From Brachypodius melanocephalos (lineage: Eukaryota; Chordata; Aves; Passeriformes; Pycnonotidae), in NCBI GenBank assembly GCA_013398615.1, contig VZSR01000680.1, positions 2,516,993-2,580,992 of the forward strand: DNA of 64,000 bases, in the 5' to 3' direction. Positions 47,911 to 62,345 of this stretch are shown one piece after another. Within the stretch, counting starts at the first letter, position 1. Each line of letters starts with the position of its first letter. The notes under the pieces were generated by a model. That model searched no databases. It was not told the DNA's origin and saw only the letters and a list, made by a program, of their open reading frames with translations. A program made the position numbers and the translations under genes.

Positions 47911-50900
47911 TCTTTGATGTTTGGGACACGCAGATAATTTTGTTTTCACAGAGAAGAAAATTCTATAAAGGATCAAAGGGGGTGAATCGATGTCTGAAGA
48001 TGGGTAAAAGGGACAGTTGTATGGAATGAGAACAAAAACTGGTCACTGCTATACATGTGCTACCAAATTAGTGGGCATTGGGTTAACATCTAACCCCTTA
48101 GCCAGAAGGGTTAAGATTTACTTAAATAACATCTGCATAATGATTTTTAAATGACCAAATGATGTAATAAAAGGTCAGATTAAATTTATTAAATGGTTAG
48201 TAGAATGGTTAGAGCCACAACACAAGGAATATTTTCTCATTTTTCTCCTTTGTTTTGGGAGATGCACAGGCACAACTGGTGGTTCAGAAAGGGATTGCTC
48301 ATCTCTGCAATGTCTCAGAAGGTAGAGTGGTAGAGCCCAGCTCAAGAAAGAAAGGAAGATACCTCTCCCCCTTAGAAGCTTACAATTTGTAATGCAAATC
48401 AAAGGGAGGCACATGTACCAATTTTGAAATTTACTCTCAGCTCACCTAGGTAACTGCCATACATGAGATTTGCATCAAAAATTTTATTAAACTTTCATAA
48501 CCAGATTACCAGACTTGTACAAAACTTCTGTGATCTGAGGTTCTGTGATTCAGGCCTGGGTCTTGTAAATGTCTACAGAGATTTTCTGGACCTGCACTTA
48601 ATTTTGGCCAAATATAGGTTGAGCATCTTAATGACTTGAGGATGAGATAATTGAAAACTTCAGTGTTTACAGTGATGATTATGGCCAAAAGACTAGAACA
48701 ACAGCTCTTGATCTGAACATTCCCAAATTTGGAAGTCTGAAATTCACATCTGGTTAGAATTTTTAGATGGAAAGATTTTTTTATCCTTGAAAAAAAAATA
48801 GATCACTGATGCTGAAACTTAAACAATTACAAAATAAATCCCTAAGGAAATAGAAAACATGGTATGGAGGGGGTTTTTTTTGTTTTTTTAAAAAGGGAAT
48901 TGATTACTGTGCTTCTCACCTTGATGTTCTCAAGTCACATGTTAGTTCATATTGCTCAAGGTAAAAAAGAGGATGGTAGCTTAAAGCAAGGCACAGCTCA
49001 TGGTTAACCAAGCTTTGGGGCTTTGGGGCTGCCTGTCAGTGGGCAAGGCAAGGGTTAATGCTGGTTGTGGCAGCTCTTGGTGCAGAGATTGGTGTTCACA
49101 CACCAGGAGCAGTCCTACAAACGCCTGGGCCCTGCTGGGTCTGGGGGATGTGTCTGAACGCCTGCGGGCTTGCCGCTCAGTTTTATATGATTTGGGGTTT
49201 TTTTAGAATCCTTTTTAAAAATACACAGGAATTAAGCAATTTCCTTTACACGGTGCCTCAGCCAAAGCCCACTGAAGTCACTGGGAAGACTCCCACTGTT
49301 TTTAGCTGGCATTCAGATCTGTCTCGTGTTCCTCTCGTGTCTGTGGGGGTCTGTAACCATCTTGGTTCTTCTAGAAAGGCTGTCCTGCTGTACTTCAGTT
49401 ACCATGGAATAGATTTGCCCGCAGTATTAGCAACATAATTATTCTGGATCAAAAATACTTCAATTGCAGAATTGTCTCCGTGTGGGGGGAGCTACTCTGG
49501 AATAAAAATCAGGCAATGGCTTCATCTGCAATAGCCGTGCTCCTAAATTTTCTATCAATGTGAGTACTGGTGAATTCACTACACAGATACAATATTAATT
49601 CCAGACATTTCCCAAGACAGTTTTTAGACATTCACCCACATGATGGTGTGTTAACTTTAAAGAACATGATTCAGAAATAAAGAGTTAAGCAGAAAAAAAA
49701 ATTAAAATGTTAAAATGACTTATTCAATCCCTTTCTTTGCAATACATAAATTCATGTACAAATACAGAACTAGCAGGATGAGTTAGTGTAGTTTCTCTGC
49801 CATTTTTTTATAGCCACATGTGCTGTTACCTCTCTGTAGCATGTTTTTTACATAGAAATAGAACACGGCATTTCCCATGAAAAATGTAAAAAATAGTGTT
49901 TTAAAAATAGATTGTTTCTTCATAATGGAAAAACAAAAAGAAGTTTTTATATCTGATTTCAGGAGAAACACTTTTGTTTCCATAAGTGTAAGGACGTATT
50001 TTGTTACCCACAAACAGAAAATCCACCACTTCTCTGTATTACTTCCTATCTTCAGATCTTTGCTATTAGTCTGCCCTAAAAGCTCATATCAATTAAAGCA
50101 GGTAAAGCAGCTTATCATTATTGGACTTGGAGAAATCTGGTTGAAAACCTGGTCAGACATGATTTTCTGCCTGCATTTAATCCAAGCTGAAGAAGTGCTG
50201 CCTCAAGTATGTATCACCATATTATTTGTTCCTTCCACCTCCACCCCACCTGCCTACAAAAGGCTTATTTGTTCAGCTTTGCCTCTGTAGTTGCTTCCTA
50301 ATCCAGTTCAATCAAAATTAGCAGTTATTATCAGTAAGGATTTCTTTTCCTTAATACATTGTGGATCACAGATGTATTTCAAGTTAGAACGTTGTAGTTT
50401 TCTTTAAATGGTGAAACTGGAAAGTTGAGATTTCCATCCCAGTGAGATTTAGCTCTCAGTGAACTTGGGGTCTGTTGTGGTTTCCTGAGCCAGATTTTCC
50501 CCGTATCTGAAGCCCACTTTCTTAGTGGCATCTACATATTGAGGTAAAAATGTTCATTAGAAAGCAAAGAAGTTAGGACTGCAAACAAATTCTGTTTAAA
50601 AATAGCAGAGAATGTATTTTTCCATTATAGGGAAAAAATGGAAAGCAGATGGTAGGAATTTTTGACAGTGGGACTTAGTTTATTTGTTGGTAGAAAAGGG
50701 CTTGTTTGGGAGGGTCCCTGTGTTCTGTAAGTCGGTGGGGACAGAGATTCATCCCCTTCATAGCCTAAATTGTGCTGTGACCTTACACACCCCTGGCATG
50801 TGCTGTAGGGCCGAGGGGCCGTTCCCATCTGCCTACAGACTGGGTTCCAGGTTCAGGTCATTGAAATTAGCCCCCAGCAGCTTTAATCATCAGGAAGTTC

Positions 50901-53900
50901 ATTGCCGTGGTGCATTTTGTGATCCCAGCTCCGTTGGGCAGAGTCACCGCGTGGCTCCTTTCAAAGGATGGCTCCTCTGCTGCTCCAGCACATTCTCTGT
51001 GTGTTAATGTTCATCACCCTCCACCAGGCTCTTGCAACATCTGCTCAGCTCAGTGTTCAGCCCCTCGTGCCTGGCGTGGAAGTGACTCTGCTTCCTGAAA
51101 GGGCAGGGGAAGGGAGGGAGGAAAAGAGCTAATGGGCTGGTGCAGAGCATCCCTCCTTCCAGGCTCTCTGTTTTGTACTAAATTTAGCTGCTGTGGCCAT
51201 GAGCAGGCTAGTGCTCGGCAGCAGCACAGTGTAGTCCCCAAACCATCTCTGTTTCCTGCTGATTTCATGTTTTGCTAGGAAGGATGTGGCGCAGGACGCC
51301 TGTGAGGCAGGATTAAGCAAGGAGCACGGGCGTTAGTGGAATGACCCTAGGGAGAAACAGGCTGGTTCTCTCTCGGCTCTGTCCAAAGGGAGGGAACTGG
51401 GACCTGTCATGTAACAACAGGCTTTTCCTTCAGCGCTGGAATCACTCTCTTGTGCCATGGTTTAGTTGCCTCCCAAATTGACTGATGCTGAACATTTATT
51501 AAGGACTCCATGATCAAATGTTTGTGGTTTGACAGAAGCAGCTGACACTGGTTTAAAAGGAAATATGTTGTAATATTACCTCCAGAGAGCCATGGAGGAG
51601 AAACTGTGGACAGGATTTATATTTGATAAAATTCTGTTTTGACATAGTTGAGACAGGCAGGAAATTTCTCCTGTGACTTTTCATTATAATGTCATCATGA
51701 GAGCAGCATCTTTTGCTTCTTCAGAATCTGTCTATCCCTGCTGCTAATTCCCCACCTGAAATCTTAACTTGGCATGGGTGGCACGAGACACGCTTCAGCA
51801 GCCATGAAGAGAAGTGTGAACAGCCATTCCCATGGAAAGGATGTTAAGAACAGTCCAAGTTGTCTGAAAGCGTGTTTTTTGCATGAAACTTGAAGAAGAT
51901 GAGGTCAAGGTTCAGGTAGACTTCGGGGATTTACAGTGGTGAAGGAAATCTTGCCTCAGTGCAATTAAAATTTAACTGAAGAAATAACTTCTGGTTTGTT
52001 TGGTCTTTTTTTTTTCCCTGTAAGATTTCCCCTCTTGGCTTCAAAGGTCTTTGAAGAAAGAATTATATTGCTGCAGTCTAGCTGAACAAAAACATTGAAA
52101 CAGCATGTGACATCTACAGTTTGTACAATCATACTTAATGTGCTCACATATCACATGAAATAATCAGGTATGGATTTTTTTTTTTTTACGTAGACCTGAA
52201 GTTTTCTGAAGACAGAGTTGGCATTTTGGCCAAAGATTGTATAAATGCAGGAGAGAATCGTAACCTCCAGTGCAGAGAGGATCCATGTGGCCCTTCCCAA
52301 TCTGCCCTCAAGGCTCAGTCAGGTCCTGCTCCTCAGCCATCCAAGCTTATTTAGGCTTTTGCTATCTAAACTGGGATGGCTCAGTGATAGTTAGCATGGA
52401 CAGCTACTGCCTTATGTTTAGAAATTAATCCTGTCTTTCTGGATGCTGAGGATTTACTCTTGGCCTAGATTTAGTGTCCGTGTGTGCAAGGGAGTAAAGC
52501 TTTTTCTGTTTGTTCTTCCCTTGTTGAGGATGAGACATTTATTTCCCTTCTGAAATAAATGTCCAAAATTTATAGGTAGAAAAAATACCAAGAAAAAGAT
52601 TGTTGTGTGGATAATACTGTTCTTTAATGATACAATTTACCCTGTAAATCTGTGTCAAGGAACAAAGCACTTGCACCTGGGATTACCCTCATTGCTGTAC
52701 AAATTGGCTGGCAGAAGTTGAATAATTTGTGAATATGGGGAACATAGATATGTCAAATGTGTACATAATATGTGAAAACACAGATTGTATCACTTGGGCT
52801 AGATTTTTTTGGAGTAGGGAAATGTGGTGGGGGCTTTTTTTGGTTGTTTTTGAATAGTTGTCTAGATTGCATGCCTTAAATAGCATCACTCAGTAGGAAA
52901 AAGCCAAACACCTTGAGAGACTGAGCACTGAAGATTTGTCCTCACTGCTCTGTCAATATACTTGATAACTCCCCATACTCCCTCTCCTACTTGCATACCC
53001 ATCCTTACCTCCTCTAGAGTGCTGCTTTCTTCTTGAGCTGCAGTGGTGGAAACTCCTTATTGCCAAAGCTCCAGTGAGGACAACAATGGAGTGCAAGCCA
53101 TCCCAGTTCTATTAACTCAGCAGCTGTGTGAAGCTAATCAAATGCCTCTGCTCAACCTGAGGGTCACTTTTGCCTAGGTTTGGCCCCCAGTGCCTTCAGG
53201 TGGCTCCTGGACTTTGCTCTGGGGCGGGTAAAGAGCACTCACACATTCCCTTTTGCCTAAAATGCTTTGGGATTGTGGCTCCTGGTGACAGGGCAGTAAG
53301 GAACAGGAGTAAATCCCTGCAATTGTTCACTAAACCCAGGGCTTTGGCTGGATGGGAATTTAGGTGTAATATTTACTAGCCAACACTGACTTCAGGATGG
53401 CCTTTTTGGGTGGTTGTCCTGGGCTGATACACCACTTCTGAGATCGATGCCATGCGGTATGCTCGATGCAGTGCCTGTTCTCATGAGTATTGAGATAAAT
53501 TGGTTCAAATTAATACAGGACAGAGGAGCTTCTGGATGACCCCTTGCATAGCAATGAGTTGTATAACAAGATTAGTGTTGACTTGCATCTCTATAAAGAA
53601 TGGAGGTGGCTTTATCTGAGTAATGTTTCAGATGCAGCTGGTGTTGGCTGACCAAAAGAAGTCTTCCAATTTTGGTTTAATCAAAAGGATTAATGTTGCT
53701 AGGGCACGAGGGTGGAATAAAATGGTTTTCTTTTAGAAAAGCACTCTGCCTTCATTGTATTAATAGCACCTGTTATTTGAATAGTGAGAACTCCCTCTCT
53801 CCCTCTCATCTCTAGAGCTTGCTGAGGTATTTGGATTTGCAGTTTTTCCTGAAGTCTGCATAGCTAGTGCCCTTAGAATTTGTATTTCCTTGGTGGGGGT

Positions 53901-55526
53901 GGAAGAAGCCCCACCACCTTCAACAACAACAAAAAATGTTTATGCTTTTGACATTCACAGCTCTCAAAGGTAAGAGTCTTTGCTGCTTCTACAGACAACA
54001 AGGGGCCTTGTGGTGTTTCCTCTCACTTGTTCTCATGGGTGTCTTGTGTTTCCTTTCCATGCTCAACAGCGAGGTCTGATTCTTTTTCATGTTCTCTGCT
54101 GTATCTGTGAGACAGCAGTGTTCCCCATTTTTCTTTTCTCCCATGCTCTAGAGAATTTGTGCCCCTAGATTTTCTCCTGTCTCTTAGTAACAGGATTCCT
54201 CATTCTGTCTCCAAACTGGGAGCTCTGTAGCATAAATATGTGTGCATACATGCATGCCTTGAAAGGTAGCAAAGCTTTGCTTGAGAGCCTGTCCACTCTT
54301 TCACCTACATCACTGAAGCCAATAAAAAGTTTTGGGTTTCCGTCCAATCCAGGCTTAGTCTGCTTTTAAGTGTAGCTTTAATATTTCCACTCTGGGGCCT
54401 TGGATCACTGTACTACGATTCTGCTCTGGATGGGGATAGGAAGAGGAGAAGCTAAATAAACTTAAGAGTACATTTTATTTTTTGTTGCGGCTCACAAAGT
54501 TCCATAATTTTAGTGCTGAATTGAAGGCAGGAGGCAAACGGGTCTGTAGTTGACTGTGTGACAACTGCAGGTTGTTACGTGGATATCATCCCGTCACACG
54601 CACAGTGTCTCGTTCTGATTGGATCCTCGTGGTGTGAAGAATCACACTTGCCATCAGTGGGATGTCCATCTGTCTGAGCCTGAGAGCAGCTCAAGGATGC
54701 AGGCTGTAGAGGAGGAGGCTGTGGGATGGCTTCGCTATGCCTGTGGAGTCTGATGCACATGAGTTATAAAGTGTCCAGTCTGCTCTGAGGGATCCTTTCC
54801 TGCACTGCCGTGTGGTTCTGAATGCAGATATTGCTGTTGAATTCCCCCATGGTGGCCACTGAGGGAGCTGGGCACTCAGGCACTCACACTGGTGTGGCTT
54901 GCCAGCGTGAGGAGGGCTGGCTATTCTCATTTAAGGGGATCTTAAGGACTCTCAACAGCTTTCTGGTGCAATTGGAATCTGGTGAATGGGCTTTTTTTGG
55001 TTGCGGGTTTGTAAGGAGTGGTGCCCATTCACTTGCTGTGCAGTGAGATTGTAAATCCCTCCTAAATTGTTTGTAAATCACTTTGGGATCTTTCTGGCTG
55101 ACAGGCAGATCCTGTGTAAGCACATCAGCCAGCCCTGCAAAGCCCAAGCCTTAGGGAGCTAAACCGGCTGCCAAAGCAGCAGGTGTGTCAGCTCCAAGTT
55201 ACCCGTGAGGAGCAGCTGGAGGCTTGAACTTTGCCCGTTTATTTGCTCAAGGTTTTGTCTCATCCTTTATTATCCAGGCCAGTGAAAATGAGTATTTGCC
55301 CTGTCAGTTAAAGCAGGGCTGCGGAGTGGCAGCCCCGCGTGTGCTTGGTGGCCTCGCCAATGCTGGGAGCAGGCTGTGCTTCCTGTGCCATCCCAGGAGA
55401 TAGGGACACCTGAGCAAACACTGGGGCACCCGGCCTCTGGCTGGGCTGGATGCTTTGGTACACTCCACTGATGCTTTCATCATTTTAATTTTTTTTTTAA
55501 ATTTTATTCTTTTATATCTATAGCTT

Positions 55527-55556
55527 TTTTGTTGTTGTTTTTGTTGTTGTTGTTCT
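55527..55556. repeat. (GTT)n microsatellite
   Basis: GTTGTTGTTTTTGTTGTTGTTGTT, just right of a T-run near 55488-55500. Short open frames here end in Asn/Lys runs for this reason. Confidence 0.8.
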
Positions 55557-56127
55557 GGAGGTAAATTTTGACATTAGAGCAAGGCAAGAGCACTCCAGAC
55601 AGAAAGCTAAACTTGCATTTTGCTTTTGATTTTGCTTCAGGGTTGTGCAAGCGGACAGCAAAATTAATGTCAAACCAGAAATTTCTCCTGAATCCAAGGC
55701 CAAGTGGAAAGTGTAGCTGCACAGTGTGCTTGAGATTGTTATTCTGAAAAAAAACCCAAAACAAGAGTCCTCAACATTAAAAAAAATCCCATGTAGCAAT
55801 TGAAAAGGCTATTTTTGGTGTAACATTTTGATTTTAGCCAGATTGCATGTATTGAGGGAAATGTTTACTAACATTTGTTACCACTTCTGGTCTTCAGACC
55901 CCTGGCAGCAGGCTTAGAGCCAGGCTATGATGAATCTTTTTCTGCCTAGTGCTTTATAGGAGGATAAAGTGGCATCAGTTTCTGGGATTCTGAGCTGTTT
56001 GCTGTTGGAGTTCAGGCATCCCTATCCCAGCAGTGGTTGGGAATTAGACATGTGTAACATGGAAGTGACGGGACCAAATATGCAGGAAACCAGCTGGTTG
56101 CTCAGAAGACCTGATCTCTGCTTCAGC

Positions 56128-56190
56128 TTACCTTGAGCAGTTCATTTGACTGCTCTGTGCCTCAGTTTCCCATCTTATCTGCCGTGTAAC
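56128..56190 (+). mobile_element. MIR-like relic
   Basis: TTACCTTGAGCAGTTCATTTGACTGCTCTGTGCCTCAGTTTCCCATCTTATCTG follows MIR: GACCTTGGGCAAGTCACTTAAC, then CTCTGTGCCTCAGTTTCC, then ATCTGT. Moderately diverged. Confidence 0.6.
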
Positions 56191-58489
56191 TTATTTCTTT
56201 AGCTGTTAAACAGTTTTAAGTGGGACTGCCTGCCACTATTCAAAACAGCTGTTCTACTTCAGCACAGTCTTTATAATAAATATAAACAACTATGGTCTTT
56301 GGATAGTCAAAATAAATTTGGGAGAATTCTGGTTAATTTTTGATTTTTCAGCTGTGTTACTGAGGGTTGATCTTTGGACCTATGCAACCAAACTTTTTCC
56401 TTAGTTGCTTTCTGCTTTTCTGCCTTTCGAAGGACTTTGTGGAAAAGAAGGCAGTGTAAAAATCACACAACCGGTTTGGCAGGTCCTGTATAAACAGGAG
56501 AAACGCCAGGAAAAGTCTTATGTCTTTGTTGGCAGCTTAAAAAAAAAGGGGTTAATTTTCTCCTAATGAAAACTTTATGAGGTAGACTGTGGGGATGGGC
56601 ATGTGGTGGAAGGGGCTTGGGATGCTTGCTGGAAGGAACATTGCCTCAAATGCTGGGAATATTGTCTCAATCACCTTCTTGGCTGTAAGAACAGAAGAAG
56701 CGTTTTATCATGGTTCTTGTAAGCAGATTTGTTTTCTTTTTCCTTCCCCCATCTCCTCTGACAGTCTCACAGCTCAGCTCTGGTGTTAAATACACCCTTG
56801 CTTGATTAACTGGGGGTGATTGATGTCCCCCTGCTTTGCTTTGCTTGTACCAGGAGAGAGCTGTGCTGGTATTTCAGATTGTGTGGCTGTGAGTTGGGAT
56901 GGGTGAGGAAACCTGCCTTCCCAAATGGATCTGTGCCATTGCATAACCGTGGGAAGGGTTGGGGTGCCTCTCTCCTGATTCTGGAGGCAAAGCAGGGATG
57001 TGTTTCTGGAACATGTTGGAAGCTCTGTTCTGATTTAGGCCATCCCTGCTGCCACTTGTGAGCTGAGAGATTTCAGTCAATGCGTTGACAAGGAGGAGCG
57101 TTAGAAATGAGAAGTTCCCATGAGGAGGGTGTTTAAAGTCCATGCTAAAATGCAAAATGAAATGATGCGTTCTGAGAGCTTTTGCAAGTTGTCCATGTCG
57201 TTTTACTTCTCTTGTAGTTCATCCTTCTGTTTCTGGAGCAGCAGCAGAACCCCAGAAACACGGCCGTGTGGGTAGAGGGTTGAAATGGGATTTGGGTAAC
57301 TTGCTCCTTCTTCCTTTACCTCTGTTCCTAACTGTAAACCAGGATTCAAACAGGCCCTTCCTCTGGAACACTTTGGGCAATGGCATGGTGTTTGTTTGCT
57401 TTTGAGTGCTATCACTGTATAAATGACAAGTCCTAACAATGGGGTTCACGGCCAAATAGAGTCCTCGGGAGAATATATTGTTTTCTAAGGTGTCAAAGTA
57501 GGTTTTTCCTCAGCCTCTATACCCTGAATGGCTACCTAATCTGCTTATGTTTTGGTCTCTCCACTTGTAAAGGTGAGTGTAGTAACACTTCCCTTCATTG
57601 CAAGAAAGTGCTAAAGGTGGAATAGGACATATTTAAGTAGTCCAGTAATAAGGACCGTGAAGAAGCCTTCAGACTGAGTTAAGATGGGCTTAAGACTAGC
57701 ACTTTACTCTCATTTTTAAATGTCTGAAGTTTACTCTGTTTCAGCTGGCTCAGTTCCCAAGCTTCTCACTTCTGTAGTGAGGCAATATTTGCAGGTCAGA
57801 GGCAGTCTTATGGTAAGGGTGGAGTGGCTCTCGCTGCAGTGTCCATTCAGATGTGAACCAGCAATGCTCAGTTGTGAAAACAAGCCAAAGATAACCAGAG
57901 TGAAACTTCAGCACTTCTGTTCTGCCAGGAACAACATCATAACCGATGCTTCAGGATTATGAGCTAAAACAAAATAATAATTTGAGGAAGAACAAAAAGC
58001 AATGCAGAGGTTGAAAGGAACAATTAAAACAATTGGGGAACTTAACGAACAGGAAAAGCTATGGCAGAAGGAAAGCAGCTAAAGTGAGATTTGTCACAGG
58101 GCTTGACACACCTGTGGGCCTCAGCATTTATCCCACTGTCCTGTTGGCACAAGCAAGGCGGTGAGGGCTGTGGTAGTGCCACAAGTGGTTTTGGAGAGTC
58201 ACAGCAGGTCTGGGAACAGGCAGACTTGCGTCCTCACCGTTTCTCTTCACATCTCTTCTGTGGGGCTTGTTTTATGCTGTGCTTTGCTGTCTGGCATCTG
58301 CTGCCCAGCCCTGTTCAGCACCCCTAAACAGCAGCTGAGCCATTTCTTATTCCTCTCCTGCGTGCTGGGAGTGTCCCTGGAATTTCCAGAGTGAAGGAAT
58401 AAGGTCTGTGTGGGGTGTACCCTGTCACATGGACAGGTCATACCTGGAAGGCATCTCTTGTTTTCAGAGCAGTTGGGAAAGGATTGCTA

Positions 58490-58680
58490 ATAGCTCTCCT
58501 TACGCAACAGAATATTCACCCGCTTAGTTCATTACTTATTAGCTCCAGGCAGGACAGGGCAGAGTTGTTAATAGCAATGGTCAAATCATTAGAGTGTGCA
58601 GCTTTAATGGAGGAGAAAGCATTTAATAAAGAGCCATCACTTGACCCTGTCATTGTCCATGGAATATAGACTAGATTGTT
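58490..58680. other. Candidate conserved noncoding element in ETV6 intron 1
   Basis: Non-repetitive AT-rich sequence with TTAGTTCATTACTTATTAGC, GTTAATAGCAATGGTCAAATC and GCATTTAATAAAG-type strings. The call rests on texture only. Confidence 0.22.
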
Positions 58681-59080
58681 GAATTCAGGCTCTGCTCTTT
58701 TCCTGTCATCTGCCACTTCTTGAAAGTATGTCTTGCTCAGGAGCTTCAGCTTCTCTTTGAACACATATGAAAGCACATCTATTCTTCTTTTGGATCAGAA
58801 ATACAGTACCATGACCAGCTGTTTCTGGACAAATATATTTAAAAGCTCCCCTTAAAGTTCTGTCAATCCTGATGGTCCTGTGCTTAAAGGACCATGTTTT
58901 ACAGGAAATAAGATTTTACTGTGCCTCAAGCTATCCCCCAGGTGGTTTCTTTTCTTTTTCTGAGTAGTATTTTGGTGTTTTGATGATCAGCAAAAAGTTC
59001 AGATTCTTCTGCTTTGCCTTCTCATACCATTAGACTGCTGACTGGAGAGACCTTACAAGAACTGCTAAATAGCTTGTTTA

Positions 59081-59095
59081 AAAAAAAAAAAAAAC
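59081..59095. repeat. Poly-A run
   Basis: About 14 A on the plus strand. No retrocopy body is recognisable upstream of it. Confidence 0.8.
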
Positions 59096-62000
59096 CCAAT
59101 TTTTGTACAGGCTGACCTGCTGCTGATTTTGTTTCTTTTTATGTAGCTCAGCTTCTTTCAGTGGTCTCCCAATGGATCTTTGGTTTAATCACAGCTTCTT
59201 AGTACCTTATCATTCTGTAGTCTTCCAGTTTACCTTCTCTTCCCTCTGTTTTTATTTCCTTTTGGATCTTGGGCTGTATCTGTCCCTTCTGTCCATGTCA
59301 ATAGTTCCTTTATTCCTTCCTTACAGGCTAGATCATTTGACTCTTGTAAAACTTGCCTGTCTCGCATGCATAGGGGGGTGTGTGCGTGTGTGTGTAATGC
59401 AGAATGAAGAGCCAGCAAATGTGCAGGATGCAATATTCTAAGTGAACTCCTACCAGCTGTTTTATATATACTCTCCTTTGTCAGCTAGAGTTTCCTTTTC
59501 TGGTCACATTGATCTTAATATTGTTCACATTGAAGTAAATGGAGTAGGTGAAAGAATGGGGGAGAGGAAGAAGATTGTAATTTGTTGTTTCTTCCATGTT
59601 CAGTTTCTGTACAGTAGTCAAGGTCAGTGCAAGTATGGCCCTTTCTAGGAACTCCCTCTGCATTTAATGTGTTGGGAGTTGAATAATCTGAATTTTTGTG
59701 ATATTTTATAGCAGCAAACATCCGTGATCTCTTGTTTCTGGACTAGCTTATTAAGACAGTCTTTGAGAATGGGTATTTTATTTGACTGTCTTCTCTCACT
59801 GAGGATTCTGTTTAGTTTTACTCAAGTAGATCTGCCCATTTTTTCACCAGCGGCCCTTATTATAGCTGTCCTATTCCCAGACTGGCCTAGATTCTCTCTG
59901 GAAAATTGTTTTTACCTACTTAGAGGTGTTTTGGAGCAAGGGGATGTGGCACACTTCCCTGCCATGCTGTGTGTGCTGGGTTACTGTGGCACTGCTTGAA
60001 TCTTCAGGAGCAACAAACTGTGTAAGATGTAGCATTGGAGCTGGGCATGGCACTCCCGGCTTTCTCTGGGCATTTGGCATGGCCTTTTTCATGGAAAGTC
60101 TGCCAGAAAAGCTGTGCTGGAAATGCAGGGGTGCTGTGTATGCCAATAGTAAGGAGATAATAGATAAGGAGAGAAGTAAGCCCAAGTTACTAGAGAAGAC
60201 TGAGGCCCATATGTGGATTTTACTTCCACCAGTGTCAATTTGGACCAGAAACACTGTTTAAAAATAAATAAATGGAATTCACTGAAGAATTTTGCAGGTA
60301 CAGATGGGAGCAGAATCCAGGCTGTGCAATGGGACCACGAAGGGTAATTTCTTATATTTGTAAGTGATATTTTTAAAATGTGTGTTTCAGGATGTTGCAG
60401 CTCCACAGGAATTGTTTCCATCAGTGACTGAGGGTTAAAAGAAGCTATGACTTTTATGTGAATTACTCTCCCATGATTTTTCCACTGCTTCATTGATGGG
60501 CAATTAGATATCCCAGGACAGTGAATGAGTTGACCTCGTCCGTGTGACAGTTCTGACCTGTGATTTGTGCTTTGTAAATATTTGATATCCTCTTTTGTGA
60601 AGGACCCTGTTCACAGTAACTGTAGCCTCAGTAGAATGTTCAGAAAGCAATGCACATCCAGGGTAGGAAGATCAGAAATGATGATTGTCCTTGGATATGT
60701 GTTGGAATGCATAGTAACATTGTGACTTTGACAGCTCAGTAATGCAACCGAGTAAAAACACCTGTGCCATGCCAGCCCTGAGATGCAGAAGAGGAGCTTT
60801 CCCATAACACAGGAGAGGGCAGTTCCCTGTACACCATGTTTCTCCATACTCTTCCCATCTCAGTTTCATGGCCTCCAGGAATCTTGCCCTGAAATGAGCA
60901 CATGACTGCAGTAAGGGTGTTCAGGGTGTTAATTCCCACGCACACAGGCAGGGTTGTACAACCACCATATGTTACAGACATGAGGCTCCCCAGCCCTGCC
61001 TGTTTGAGAAGAGAGAACACAAAAAGCGCAGTGAAATATCTCTGACGTGCAGCTAAGCCTGGAAAGTTCTTTGCTTTGCCTTCCTTGCTTCCGTGCTGCT
61101 TACTCACTGGCCACAGTACTTCAAAGCCTCATGTGGGATTTTTTTTTTCCCTGGCTGTACAATTCGGTGTCTCCCTTGAGCCTTCTGTGGTGTTTTGTGT
61201 GGAGTGAGTGTACCGACAAATCATGGCAGAGATGCCAAAGGGACCCTGTGGGTCACAGTAGTGGCCCAGCTTTTTCCGTGTCCTGCTTAAAACAAAGGTC
61301 AGTAGCAAGTTCTTCAGAGGAGCCCAGCAGTGACACCCCAGGATGCAAATTTTGGAGTTGCATGTTGAAAAGGGCTGGGGGCAGATAGTTTCTTAATGCC
61401 AGGCAGTTGAATCCATGGTTGACTTCTGCCTTGAAGTAGTAGGTGGGGGGGACCGAATCCCAGCTTTGCTGCCTCTTCTTGGAGCCTTGCTGCAGAAGGG
61501 TGGGGGGATAGATGAGGCTTTACTCCTGTTTGGACTGTGATGATTCCACTTCCAAATTCTGAACCAGAATCTGCCTCTTGTGTATTTTCTGCTGCTTAGC
61601 TGGGATGTCTACAGATAAAATTCCTTATTATACATATAAATGACTGATCCTTTAATGAACTCTACTGGGTTTTTTTTACTTAGTTTTATCTTTTAGTTTT
61701 ACCTGATACTGTCTTCACATAGCCTGTTCTATTCTCTATTCCCCCATGTTAGCAGCAAAGAAATACTTTTTGAGCATGGGGTTCAGCTAGCTTTTTGCTT
61801 CTTTGATACTTGCTGATTTGAAATATTTTGGAGTGCTTATACAAAAATACAACTGCATCATGGCATTTCCAATGACAGCATTGACCTCCTCAAGCTGCCT
61901 CTTCATAGCACTTGAGTGCATTGGTATTGCTGTCTGTACAGTTTTAATTTAATTAGGACGGTGGCTGTAATCACTGTGGGAGAAGCATGGACTTCCCCAC

Positions 62001-62164
62001 TGTCTCCTTTCCCCTTCCCATTGCTCTGCTGTGTTTGTGTTTTATTTGCTTGAGTAAGGATTGAGACACGAGAGGGGAGCCATCCCCTGCCCCTGAGCAG
62101 GGAGGACAGGCTGGAGGGAGGAGTCAGGGAGGAGCTGAACTTCACAAAATTGCTAAGGTTACTG

Positions 62165-62345
62165 GCAAAATCTCTGCTCTCTTCCCAGGAAACGAGATGT
62201 TAATCTTTCCCCAGTGCTGCTTTGCATAAGGTCCATTCCAGAGAGCTGTGTTTGTTTTAATTTCTGTAATTACTGATAGCGTGCTGATTATGCTGCTATA
62301 GATTTGACGTGAATTGCTATATTAATGAGATCAAAAATTAGGAGA
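62165..62345. other. Candidate conserved noncoding element in ETV6 intron 1
   Basis: Motif-dense, non-repetitive sequence with TTTGCATAAGG (octamer-like), TTCTGTAATTACTGATAG, GCTGATTATGCTG and TATATTAATGAG. Homeodomain-type TAAT cores recur at short intervals. This is inference from motif density. Confidence 0.3.
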
